Below, in pieces: positions 1 through 5,919 of a stretch of 7,296 nucleotides of DNA. The notes under the pieces were generated by a model that was not told the origin of the DNA, made no database searches, and saw nothing but the letters and a program-made list of their open reading frames with translations. The position numbers and the translations under genes were made by a program. Each line of letters opens with the position of its first letter. Position 1 is the first letter of the stretch. The DNA is taken from contig JADGED010000004.1 of NCBI GenBank assembly GCA_016744555.1, positions 23,082-30,377 on the forward strand, read 5' to 3'. The stretch comes from Desulfuromonadaceae bacterium. Its GTDB lineage: Bacteria > Desulfobacterota > Desulfuromonadia > Desulfuromonadales > Geopsychrobacteraceae.

Positions 1-2
1 CT

Positions 3-206
3 ATGTTTGGTTTGGGAACACAGGAATTACTTATAATTCTAGTGCTGGTTGTAATTGTCTTTGGTGCGGGTAAATTACCTCAGGTTGGTGGCGCGCTAGG
101 TAAAAGTTTGCGCAACTTTAAACAAGGGGTAAAAGACAGCGAGGACGACATTGAAGAGGGTGAAATCGAAGAGATCTCTACTGAAAAAAAAGATACTGAC
201 AAATAA
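3..206 (+). CDS. tatA: Sec-independent protein translocase subunit TatA/TatE family
   Basis: Membrane subunit of the twin-arginine translocase, which moves folded proteins across the inner membrane; TatA-type subunits oligomerise around TatBC during transport. The 67-residue protein has the full TatA layout. There is a short N-terminus with the family's F-G-x-G-x-x-E-L pattern (residues 2-9) and one hydrophobic transmembrane helix at about 8-21. The hinge FGAGKLP lies at 20-26, followed by an amphipathic helix at about 27-43 (GGALGKSLRNFKQGVK) and an acidic, charged tail (residues 46-67). A single short helix and tail favour TatA/TatE over the longer TatB. The start is at base 3, so its ribosome binding site is outside the window; the protein begins exactly as the family does, so it looks complete. 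It converges on pilT with a 38-base gap in which I see no clear terminator. No tatC is in view. Family certain; TatA versus TatE naming less so. Confidence 0.93.
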   Translation: MFGLGTQELLIILVLVVIVFGAGKLPQVGGALGKSLRNFKQGVKDSEDDIEEGEIEEISTEKKDTDK

Positions 207-244
207 GCTTCCAATAACAGCTAAATTGAACCGTCAACCCTATA

Positions 245-1312
245 CTACTGCTCACTTTTAGGTAATTTTGCGGTAAATTGACTTTTATTTATCGCACAAC
301 GATGGGCCTCTTCAGGTGTTACTGTTCCAGCATTCAACAATTCCATCAAATGGCTATCGAGCAGTTGCATCCCCTCCCGTTTGCCAGTTTGAATAATAGA
401 TGGGATCTGAAACGTTTTTCCTTCGCGAATCAAATTACCAATAGCGGCATTGCCGAGCATAATTTCTAACGCTGCTACTCGACCTTTACCATCGGCAGTT
501 TTTAACAGTTGTTGACAAACTACCCCCTTAAGACTTTCGCTTAACATTGCCCGCACCTGCTCTTGGGCATCCTTAGGAAACACATCAATAATACGATCGA
601 TGGTTTTTGCTGCAGAATTTGTATGCAAGGTGCCAAACACCAAATGCCCAGTTTCCGCTGCCGACATCGCCATTTGAATTGTTTCCAAATCACGCATTTC
701 ACCAACAAGGATAATGTCTGGATCTTCCCGCAACGCTGCCCGCAACGCATTTGCAAACGATTGGCTATGGGTACCAATTTGGCGTTGATTCATCAAAGAC
801 ATTTTATTTTCATGAATAAATTCAAGGGGATCTTCGAGGGTGAGAATATGCTCTCTGCGGGTCGAATTAATCAGGTCAATCATCGCAGCTAATGTTGTTG
901 ATTTACCACTACCAGTCGGCCCGGTGACCAAAACTAATCCTTTATTGAAGCGGGTCATTTGCCGCACCCCTTCAGGTAATTTTAATTGATCGGCGGATAA
1001 AATTTCGCTGGGGATAATACGAAAGACTCCAGCAATGCCACGATGGGTATCAAGGATATTACCACGGAATCGAGCTAAACCTGGAATAGCATAAGCAAAA
1101 TCAAGATCACGAGTGGTTTCAAATTCTTCAACCTGCTCCTCGGTTAAAATCTCAAACAATAAAGATTGAGCTTGAGCAGGAGTTAAGTTTGGTGATTTTA
1201 TTTGCGCCATTTCACCATGCAAACGTAAAATCGGCGGGGCCCCACTGGAAATATGGAGGTCACTGGCCCCTTGTTGTTGCATCATCTTGAAAAGCGCATC
1301 AATCTTTGCCAT
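245..1312 (-). CDS. pilT: Type IV pilus retraction ATPase PilT
   Basis: Hexameric cytoplasmic ATPase of the secretion-ATPase superfamily that powers depolymerisation of type IV pili, giving twitching motility. The 355 residues match the usual PilT length. An N-terminal PAS-like domain (about 1-100) contains the family's GASDLHISSGAPP stretch (15-27). The RecA-like domain carries Walker A GPTGSGKST (131-139), the Asp box around LTLEDPLEF (157-165, acidic E160/D161), Walker B DPDIILVGEMRD (197-208, catalytic Glu at 205) and the His box TGHLVFGTLHTNSA (221-234). The C-terminal helix AIGNLIREGKT (290-300) resembles the AIRNLIRE motif that distinguishes PilT from PilB/GspE; here Arg is replaced by Gly. 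The start at 1312 follows an AGGTGAT sequence with a short spacer. It is divergent from the PP-loop gene at 1468, with a 155-base intergenic region, and no other pilus gene is in view. Whether it is the main retraction motor or a paralogue (PilT1-4 occur in Geobacter-type genomes) cannot be told here. Confidence 0.96.
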   Translation of the reverse strand: MAKIDALFKMMQQQGASDLHISSGAPPILRLHGEMAQIKSPNLTPAQAQSLLFEILTEEQVEEFETTRDLDFAYAIPGLARFRGNILDTHRGIAGVFRIIPSEILSADQLKLPEGVRQMTRFNKGLVLVTGPTGSGKSTTLAAMIDLINSTRREHILTLEDPLEFIHENKMSLMNQRQIGTHSQSFANALRAALREDPDIILVGEMRDLETIQMAMSAAETGHLVFGTLHTNSAAKTIDRIIDVFPKDAQEQVRAMLSESLKGVVCQQLLKTADGKGRVAALEIMLGNAAIGNLIREGKTFQIPSIIQTGKREGMQLLDSHLMELLNAGTVTPEEAHRCAINKSQFTAKLPKSEQ

Positions 1313-1467
1313 TCCATCACCTCAATACAGTAAGACTAGCGAAATTATGCAGAATCTATTACGATCCGCTTTATTCAAACACCCACAATCAACATTAAGT
1401 TTTTTTATAGTGGCAGTTGTCTAAAGCGCTGTCAAGCTATCGCATGCAATAGGAGATAAAAATAAAA

Positions 1468-2445
1468 ATGGCAAAAGCACTAGGCATAATTTCTGGCGGT
1501 CTTGATAGCAGTTTGGCAACCATGGCGCTAATGCGTCAAGGGATAGAAGTCGTAGGGATATCATTTTCTACCCCTTTCTTTGGTGCCGACAAAGCTAAAG
1601 TGGCTGCAAAAGCAATTGGCCACCCATTGATAGTCGCTGACATTAGTGACGTCCATCTACAAATGGTTAAATCACCCAAATACGGCTATGGGCGCAACAT
1701 GAATCCATGCATTGATTGCCACGCAATGATGTTTCAACTTGCCGGTGAGAAGATGGAACAAGAAGGTTTCGATTTTCTTTTTTCAGGTGAAGTTTTAGGG
1801 CAACGGCCAATGAGCCAAAATGCGAATGCCCTTAAATCGGTAGCGAAGCTATCTGGCTTTGCCGATCGAATCCTCCGCCCCTTAAGTGCTAAGCTTCTCG
1901 ACCCGACGCCGATGGAAATTTCCGGGCTCGTCGATCGTGAACAATTGCTAGATCTCCAGGGACGTTCACGCAAACCGCAGCAAGCGCTTGCCAAGGAGTG
2001 GGGATTACATGATTACCCTGCCTCTGGAGGTGGTTGTCTCTTGACCGAAGCAGGATTTTCCAACCAATTAAGCGACCTATTTAATCATACTTCGGATGCC
2101 GACGTTGCCGACGTTGAACTACTTAAAGCAGGTCGCATATTTCGCCTTTCTGCTACTAGCAAACTGATTTTGGGGCGTCACCGCAGCGACAATGAAATTC
2201 TACAAAAACTCGCAAAGCCAGAGCACCTAAAGTTACGCGCTAAGGATTTCAGCGGCTCGTTAGGCCTGTTTTGTGGCGAACAAAACCAAGCAGAACTCGA
2301 TATCGCTGCAGCAATAGTAGCGTCATATGGTAAAGGGAAGAATGAATCTGAAGTTGAGGTACTTTTTAGTGGTGCCGAAGATTCATTTGTACGTCAGGTG
2401 GTGCCGATGTTACGGGAGGAATCGAGAAAATTGCTGGTCCGTTAA
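1468..2445 (+). CDS. PP-loop tRNA-thiolation-type protein with C-terminal NFACT-R-like domain
   Basis: Probable tRNA sulfur-transfer enzyme of the PP-loop (MnmA/ThiI/TtuA-like) superfamily, which adenylates a tRNA base before sulfur insertion. Seen: 325 residues opening directly with the PP-loop SGGLDSS (9-15), so there is no N-terminal THUMP domain as in classical ThiI. NPCIDCH follows at 79-85 (Cys81, Cys84), resembling MnmA's NPCxxCN, and a third cysteine sits in SGGGC (Cys190). Three such cysteines are the pattern of [4Fe-4S]-dependent tRNA thiolases (known for TtuA and some MnmA/ThiI), so a cluster is inferred. The C-terminal part has SKLILGRHRSDNEILQKLA (231-249) then LRAKDFSGSLGL (256-267). 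This parallels the GRN-K-ND-L...H-KD-PGSH signature of the NFACT-R RNA-binding domain of RqcH/FbpA proteins, inferred by eye. The start is preceded by AGGAGAT (1451-1457). It is a stand-alone gene, with transcription probably ending at the hairpin at 2611-2646. The exact modified nucleoside is unknown; database names such as MnmA or ThiI would be guesses. Confidence 0.82.
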   Translation: MAKALGIISGGLDSSLATMALMRQGIEVVGISFSTPFFGADKAKVAAKAIGHPLIVADISDVHLQMVKSPKYGYGRNMNPCIDCHAMMFQLAGEKMEQEGFDFLFSGEVLGQRPMSQNANALKSVAKLSGFADRILRPLSAKLLDPTPMEISGLVDREQLLDLQGRSRKPQQALAKEWGLHDYPASGGGCLLTEAGFSNQLSDLFNHTSDADVADVELLKAGRIFRLSATSKLILGRHRSDNEILQKLAKPEHLKLRAKDFSGSLGLFCGEQNQAELDIAAAIVASYGKGKNESEVEVLFSGAEDSFVRQVVPMLREESRKLLVR

Positions 2446-2458
2446 TAAAAACTTTAGC

Positions 2459-2486
2459 CAGCAAGACACCAAGAGCACCGAGAAAG
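2459..2486 (+). repeat. Single copy of a CCAAG-rich dispersed repeat
   Basis: This 28-base segment lies 14 bases after the PP-loop gene. It matches the reverse complement of 6058-6085 at 24 of 28 positions, and 5975-6002 at 21 of 28. The shared core is a CAAGACACCAAG-type sequence followed by a GAGCACC/TACGCC block and GAGAAA/AAGAAA. The flanking AAAACTTTA upstream (2447-2455) is also shared with the copy near 5958. It looks like a degenerate half of the inverted-repeat element found intact at 5920-6124. Confidence 0.7.
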
Positions 2487-2509
2487 CATTTATCCGGATA
2501 GATTAAGAC

Positions 2510-2533
2510 AGAGACGTTGCATGCAACGTCTCT
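2510..2533. repeat. Perfect 24-bp palindrome, first of a pair
   Basis: Both strands read AGAGACGTTGCA followed by its exact reverse complement, centred between 2521 and 2522. It is the same sequence family as the palindrome at 2566-2587. Similar GAGACGTTGCATGCAACGTCTC repeats are known to me as abundant dispersed palindromes in other bacterial genomes such as cyanobacteria; that is recollection, not a search. It lies in the 3' untranslated region of the PP-loop gene. Confidence 0.9.
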
Positions 2534-2573
2534 ACATTATAACGAGCACTTCAAAACAAATCGTAGAGACGTT
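2525..2573. repeat. Inverted repeat linking the two palindromes
   Basis: AACGTCTCTAC (2525-2535) is the exact reverse complement of GTAGAGACGTT (2563-2573), giving an 11-bp stem around a 27-base loop. It competes with the two local palindromes, so the region can fold either as two small hairpins or as one larger one. Seen directly; any regulatory role is unproven. Confidence 0.75.
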
Positions 2574-2587
2574 ACATGTAACGTCTC
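2566..2587. repeat. Perfect 22-bp palindrome, second of a pair
   Basis: GAGACGTTACA followed by its exact reverse complement. It differs from the first palindrome's 22-bp core at only two positions, 2574 (A for G) and 2579 (T for C). These are symmetrical, so the palindrome is preserved by a compensatory change. Confidence 0.9.
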
Positions 2588-2610
2588 ATCCCCCCGATTT
2601 AACCCAATAA

Positions 2611-2646
2611 AAAAGCCCCCAGCGAATCTCTCCGCCGGGGGCTTTT
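2611..2646. terminator. Bidirectional rho-independent terminator between the PP-loop gene and groEL
   Basis: AAAAGCCCCC (2611-2620) pairs perfectly with GGGGGCTTTT (2637-2646) around a 16-base loop. Read leftwards it ends in a run of six U followed by AUU, an excellent terminator for groEL, whose stop codon is 29 bases away. Read rightwards the tail is UUUUAUUA, adequate for the convergent PP-loop gene. It probably serves both, with stronger polarity for groESL. Confidence 0.93.
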
Positions 2647-2674
2647 ATTATGCAAAAACGAGTATTTGAGCAGC

Positions 2675-4324
2675 CTACATCATGCCGCCCATGCCACCCA
2701 TACCGCCCATGCCACCAGGCATAGCAGGCATTGGAGCTTCACCACCACCATCAACTGGCTTGTCGGCAATCATTGCCTCAGTGGTCAACATCAAACCAGC
2801 AACTGAAGCAGCATTTTGCAATGCGCTACGGGTTACTTTAGTAGGATCGATGATACCAGCTTCGATCATGTTGCAATACTCGTCGGTAGCAGCGTTGAAG
2901 CCGAAAGGACCTTCGCCATTGCCAACCTTATCAGCAACGATAGCACCTTCAACACCAGCGTTAGTAACGATCTGACGCAATGGAGCTTCAAGGGCACGAA
3001 CAACTAGCTGTACACCAAACTTTTGCTCACCTTCGAGCTCAAGTTTAGCTAGAGCAGGAAGACAACGAATAAGAGCAACACCGCCTCCAGGGACGATACC
3101 CTCTTCAACAGCAGCACGAGTAGCGTGTAGTGCATCTTCAACCCGAGCTTTTTTCTCTTTCATCTCGGTCTCAGTAGCAGCGCCAACCTTAATAACAGCA
3201 ACACCACCAACTAGCTTGGCAAGGCGCTCCTGAAGTTTCTCACGATCGTAATCGCTGCTTGTCTCTTCAACTTGAGCACGAATTGTCTTAACACGACCTT
3301 CAATAGTAGCCTCATCACCAGCGCCATCGATGATAGTAGTGTTATCTTTATCAACAACGATCCGCTTAGCAGTACCAAGCATATCGATAGTTGCATTTTC
3401 TAATTTAAAGCCCATCTCTTCAGAGATTAGCTGACCACCGGTCAATACTGCGATATCTTCGAGCATCGCCTTACGACGGTCGCCAAAACCAGGAGCTTTA
3501 ACAGCACAAACGTTGATGGTGCCACGCAACTTGTTAACTACCAATGTTGCCAATGCTTCGCCATCAATATCTTCAGCGATGATCATCAATGGACGACCTT
3601 GCTTAGCGGTAGGTTCAAGAACGGGGAGAAGATCTTTCATGGTGCTGATCTTCTTGTCGTAGATTAAGATCAAAGCATCGTCCATAGCTGCTTCCATGCG
3701 ATCGGCATCAGAAACAAAGTAAGGAGATAGGTAACCACGATCAAACTGCATACCTTCTACAGTTTCCAAAGAGGTATCCATTGATTTTGCTTCCTCAACA
3801 GTAATAACACCCTCTTTACCAACTTTTTCCATTGCTTCAGCAATGATGTTACCAATGGTATCATCGCTATTAGCTGAGATAGTACCAACCTGAGCAATCT
3901 CTTTGTGATCTTGAACTGGCTTGGATAACTCTTGCAAAGAATTAACTGCAACAGCAACAGCCTTCTCAATGCCACGCTTGATCTCCATTGGGTTATGACC
4001 AGCGGTAACCAGCTTAACACCTTCTTGATAGATTGCTTGTGCAAGAACGGTAGCAGTAGTAGTACCATCACCAGCAACGTCAGAAGTCTTAGAAGCAACT
4101 TCTTTAACTAGCTGTGCGCCCATGTTTTCAAAAGTGTCGTCAAGCTCGATCTCTTTAGCAACAGTCACACCGTCTTTAGTGATTAGTGGAGCACCAAAAG
4201 ATTTGTCGATAACAACGTTACGACCTTTAGGACCTAAGGTTACCTTAACAGCTTTAGCTAAAGTGTTAACACCATCAAGAATTTTGCCACGAGCATCTTG
4301 GGAAAATAGAATTTCTTTTGCCAT
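2675..4324 (-). CDS. groL: Chaperonin GroEL (Hsp60, large subunit)
   Basis: ATP-driven cytoplasmic folding chaperonin: two seven-membered rings that encapsulate non-native proteins under the GroES lid. The 549 residues are full length for the family. Seen: the equatorial ATP site with VTLGPKGRNV (28-37), Asp51 in KDGVTVAKE and GDGTTTAT (85-92). The catalytic Asp397 lies in RVEDALHATRAAVEEG, and PGGGVALI follows. The C-terminal equatorial block DPTKVTRSALQNAASVAGLM is present, as is the characteristic Gly-Met-rich tail (GGMGGMGGMGGMM). No catalytic residue is missing. The ATG is preceded by AAGGA about 11 bases upstream. It is the distal gene of the groES-groEL operon, transcribed leftwards from the CIRCE-controlled promoter near 4923-4950 and ending at the hairpin 2611-2646. 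The 189 bases separating it from groES are unusually long for this operon and hold a large palindrome. Confidence 0.99.
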   Translation of the reverse strand: MAKEILFSQDARGKILDGVNTLAKAVKVTLGPKGRNVVIDKSFGAPLITKDGVTVAKEIELDDTFENMGAQLVKEVASKTSDVAGDGTTTATVLAQAIYQEGVKLVTAGHNPMEIKRGIEKAVAVAVNSLQELSKPVQDHKEIAQVGTISANSDDTIGNIIAEAMEKVGKEGVITVEEAKSMDTSLETVEGMQFDRGYLSPYFVSDADRMEAAMDDALILIYDKKISTMKDLLPVLEPTAKQGRPLMIIAEDIDGEALATLVVNKLRGTINVCAVKAPGFGDRRKAMLEDIAVLTGGQLISEEMGFKLENATIDMLGTAKRIVVDKDNTTIIDGAGDEATIEGRVKTIRAQVEETSSDYDREKLQERLAKLVGGVAVIKVGAATETEMKEKKARVEDALHATRAAVEEGIVPGGGVALIRCLPALAKLELEGEQKFGVQLVVRALEAPLRQIVTNAGVEGAIVADKVGNGEGPFGFNAATDEYCNMIEAGIIDPTKVTRSALQNAASVAGLMLTTEAMIADKPVDGGGEAPMPAMPGGMGGMGGMGGMM

Positions 4325-4387
4325 GATTAAATATATCCTTTTAGTAAATTTATATTTTAGTTTTGTACAAATTTAACAAACTGTATG

Positions 4388-4523
4388 AGTTGGCTAAGCA
4401 AAAACTTCGTCCTGCAAGGCTTAGTATTTTTTCAGGGGCGAAGACATACATCAGCATGTCGAGATCCTGAAAAAATGCTGTAACGCAGCAGGTCGGATTT
4501 TTTGCAACGCCAACTAGCCAACT
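4388..4523. repeat. Long imperfect palindromic element in the groES-groEL gap
   Basis: Nested complementary blocks are visible: 4388-4394 with 4509-4515 (AGTTGGC), 4398-4404 with 4499-4505 (GCAAAAA) and 4411-4415 with 4488-4492 (CCTGC). Next come 4424-4436 with 4466-4478 (13 bp with one G-T pair; core ATTTTTTCAGG), then 4443-4447 with 4456-4460 (GACAT) closing an 8-base loop. Alternatively, the outermost left arm 4388-4396 pairs 9/9 with 4515-4523, inside the last codons of groES. I believe such palindromes are dispersed in Desulfuromonadales genomes, but I could not search. It would form a strong hairpin in the groESL mRNA. It has no open reading frame of note and is probably a non-autonomous repeat (REP/MITE-like) or an mRNA processing/attenuation structure. 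Confidence 0.8.
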
Positions 4524-4804
4524 ACGCCGAGGATGTCATCTTCGCGCATAATTAGGTACTCAACACCGTCAACTTTGATTTCGCTACCGGCATATTTGCC
4601 AAATAGAACGACATCTCCCTCTTTTACATCAAGAGCAAGAACTTTACCTTCAGGGGTAGTCTTGCCTTTACCTGCCGCAATAATCTTACCTTCTTGTGGC
4701 TTCTCTTTTGAAACTGTGTCAGGAATGATAATTCCACCTGCAGTTTTTGTCTCTTCCTCAACACGTTCAACGATAACCCGGTCCTGCAATGGTCTAATAT
4801 TCAT
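4514..4804 (-). CDS. groS: Co-chaperonin GroES (Hsp10)
   Basis: Heptameric lid of the GroEL chamber; it binds the GroEL apical domains through a mobile loop. The start chosen is 4804, giving 96 residues beginning MNIRPLQDRVIVERVEEE, which is the family's usual N-terminus and length. An upstream in-frame ATG at 4849 would add 15 residues but has no comparable support, whereas AGAGGAG lies 8 bases before 4804. The mobile loop ETKTAGGIIIPD (18-29) with the GroEL-binding hydrophobic triplet III is present, as are KEKPQEGKIIAAG (33-45) and the C-terminal REDDILGVVG. It is the first gene of groESL, just downstream of the promoter and CIRCE. The stop codon coincides with one arm of the palindromic element, giving a GVVG end. 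Confidence 0.98.
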   Translation of the reverse strand: MNIRPLQDRVIVERVEEETKTAGGIIIPDTVSKEKPQEGKIIAAGKGKTTPEGKVLALDVKEGDVVLFGKYAGSEIKVDGVEYLIMREDDILGVVG

Positions 4805-4812
4805 GTTTAAAG

Positions 4813-4819
4813 CTCCTCT
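4813..4819 (-). promoter_or_regulatory. groES ribosome binding site
   Basis: Reads AGAGGAG on the minus strand, 8 bases before the ATG at 4804. It decides between this start and the longer in-frame ATG at 4849. Confidence 0.9.
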
Positions 4820-4880
4820 CGCTTCCAATATTTTGGACAATTTGGCCAATGGCCGTTATTAATAAACGAATCAATCGATA

Positions 4881-4913
4881 CTGTTAGCACTCATGTCAGT
4901 CGAGTGCTAACAG
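4881..4913. promoter_or_regulatory. CIRCE operator (HrcA binding site) of groESL
   Basis: TTAGCACTC (4884-4892), nine spacer bases, then GAGTGCTAA (4902-4910): the CIRCE consensus with no mismatch. The symmetry extends three more base pairs on each side (CTG 4881-4883, CAG 4911-4913), making 12-bp arms. It lies immediately downstream of the groESL promoter, around the start of the transcript, and about 80 bases before groES. CIRCE is the established operator of the HrcA repressor, which needs GroEL for activity, so the operon should be feedback-controlled by its own product. hrcA itself is not in this window. Confidence 0.98.
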
Positions 4914-4922
4914 CGAGGGCTA

Positions 4923-4950
4923 ATAATAGTCTCCACGCAAATATTGTCAA
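4923..4950 (-). promoter_or_regulatory. Sigma-70-type promoter of groESL
   Basis: On the minus strand, TTGACA (-35, bases 4950-4945, perfect) and TATTAT (-10, bases 4928-4923) are separated by 16 bases. Transcription would begin near 4916, just before the CIRCE. A housekeeping-type promoter plus CIRCE fits HrcA control rather than a sigma-32 promoter. Confidence 0.88.
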
Positions 4951-5268
4951 GTGATTTTTTACCCGCACACATTGCCTTTACCAATGGCTTAGCGCCTATT
5001 TAAGTTTCATTTTCGACAACCTAAACTCGACTATCCACTATTTACCTTTAGTCATAGCGACATCAACAAAACGAAAGAGTTTGCTTGTTTATAAAGGCAA
5101 TACTTCACACTACGGCATTAAAGTTATAGCCACACTAAATAGCCCCACATAGAAATGTAGAGGCCAAACCCTCAGAATTCAACACAAACTATTGTTTTTA
5201 CAAGATAACAAGAGGATAAATGCATCCAATAAGCAACTCTAAACTTTACTGTTAATAAATATGCACAG
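4951..5268. other. Gene-free AT-rich stretch between groESL and the XRE regulator
   Basis: About 318 bases between the groESL promoter and the promoter of the downstream regulator. I see no convincing reading frame, tRNA, strong hairpin-plus-U-tract or copy of the repeats found elsewhere in the window. It may simply be spacer. Confidence 0.6.
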
Positions 5269-5297
5269 TTGACTTTTTTGCTATTTTACTCTATATA
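5269..5297 (+). promoter_or_regulatory. Probable sigma-70-type promoter of the XRE-cupin regulator
   Basis: TTGACT (5269-5274) and TATATA (5292-5297) are separated by 17 bases, which would start transcription about 40 bases before the coding start. An imperfect inverted repeat, ACTGT (5248-5252) and ACAGT (5265-5269), reaches the -35 box and could be an autoregulatory operator; that part is weak. Confidence 0.65.
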
Positions 5298-5334
5298 ACA
5301 CTGTTTAAAAGCCCAACTATTTCTAAAACTATCC

Positions 5335-5339
5335 AGGGA
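5335..5339 (+). promoter_or_regulatory. Ribosome binding site deciding the regulator's start
   Basis: AGGGA ends 5 bases before the ATG at 5345. The upstream in-frame ATG at 5339 overlaps this sequence and so cannot use it, which argues for the start at 5345. Confidence 0.7.
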
Positions 5340-5344
5340 TGAAT

Positions 5345-5905
5345 ATGGAATTTAATATTGGTCAAAAAATCAAGGCACTTCGCAAAGAGCGTAAGCTCAC
5401 CCTGCAAGACGTTGCCAATGAAACCGGCTTTTCTCCTGCGCTGATTTCACAAATTGAAAACAATAACGTCTCACCACCAATAGCAACTCTCTCTAAAATT
5501 GCTGGTTTTTTTGACGTAAAAATGAGCCATTTTTTCGAAGAAGAAGGTGCTTCAGATCGCTTTGAGATAGTGCGCCACGACGACCGTCGACTTGTAACCA
5601 GAGTGATTTCCAAAGACGGCACTAAGCACGGATACACTTACGAGACCCTCTCATACCGCAAACGCAATAAGAAGATGGAACCATTTTTCCTAACTGTAAC
5701 TGAGCGGGCCCAAGACGAGACCCTTTACAGCCATGAAGGTGAAGAGTTTCTCCTAATTGTCAGCGGCAAAGCCGAAATCATCCTCGACAAAGAACGATTC
5801 ACCCTAGATGAAGGCGATGCTGTCTATTTTGATTCAACTGTAAAGCACCGCCTCCTTGCTAAAGAAGGTGAAGTTGTGCAAGTGCTGGCAGTAGTAACCC
5901 GTTAA
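5345..5905 (+). CDS. XRE-family transcriptional regulator with C-terminal cupin domain
   Basis: One-component regulator: an N-terminal helix-turn-helix binds DNA and a C-terminal cupin barrel senses a small ligand. With the start at 5345 the protein has 186 residues. Seen: an HTH_3 (XRE) domain at about 6-62, with LTLQDVANETGFSPALISQIENNNVSPPIATLSKIA showing both HTH helices (about 20-27 and 30-38). A linker follows, then a cupin_2 domain (about 115-186) with the first motif HEGEEFLLIVSGKAEI (130-145) and the second GDAVYFDSTVKH (157-168). Potential metal or ligand residues are H130, E134 and H168; the usual HxH pair of motif 1 is reduced to one His, as is common in this regulator type. It has its own promoter, lies about 270 bases upstream of methylmalonyl-CoA mutase and points the same way. 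Control of that gene or its own is possible but inferred from position only; the ligand is unknown. Confidence 0.93.
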   Translation: MEFNIGQKIKALRKERKLTLQDVANETGFSPALISQIENNNVSPPIATLSKIAGFFDVKMSHFFEEEGASDRFEIVRHDDRRLVTRVISKDGTKHGYTYETLSYRKRNKKMEPFFLTVTERAQDETLYSHEGEEFLLIVSGKAEIILDKERFTLDEGDAVYFDSTVKHRLLAKEGEVVQVLAVVTR

Positions 5906-5919
5906 AAATCACCAACTTC

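Noticed and set aside
207..244. A terminator between tatA and pilT.
   Set aside because: The 38 bases contain no stable inverted repeat followed by a T-run on either strand.
1404..1435. A pilT promoter on the minus strand with TTGACA (1435-1430) and TATAAA (1409-1404).
   Set aside because: The spacer is 20 bases, longer than workable for a standard sigma-70 promoter, and no sigma-54 site is convincing either.
2510..2587. The two palindromes as the beginning of a CRISPR array.
   Set aside because: Only two units are present, each perfectly palindromic, with one 33-base gap and no further repeats or cas genes.
2682..4376. Open frames on the strand opposite groEL, and other-frame frames within it.
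   Set aside because: They are antisense or frame-shifted shadows of a full-length, well-conserved groEL, with low-complexity translations (for example Pro-Met runs opposite the Gly-Met tail).
4805..4849. A 15-residue N-terminal extension of GroES starting at 4849.
   Set aside because: GroES proteins normally begin at MNIRPL; a strong AGAGGAG lies 8 bases before the ATG at 4804 and the extension has no family support.
5339..5344. Start of the XRE-cupin regulator at 5339.
   Set aside because: The ribosome binding site AGGGA overlaps that ATG; it is correctly spaced for the ATG at 5345.
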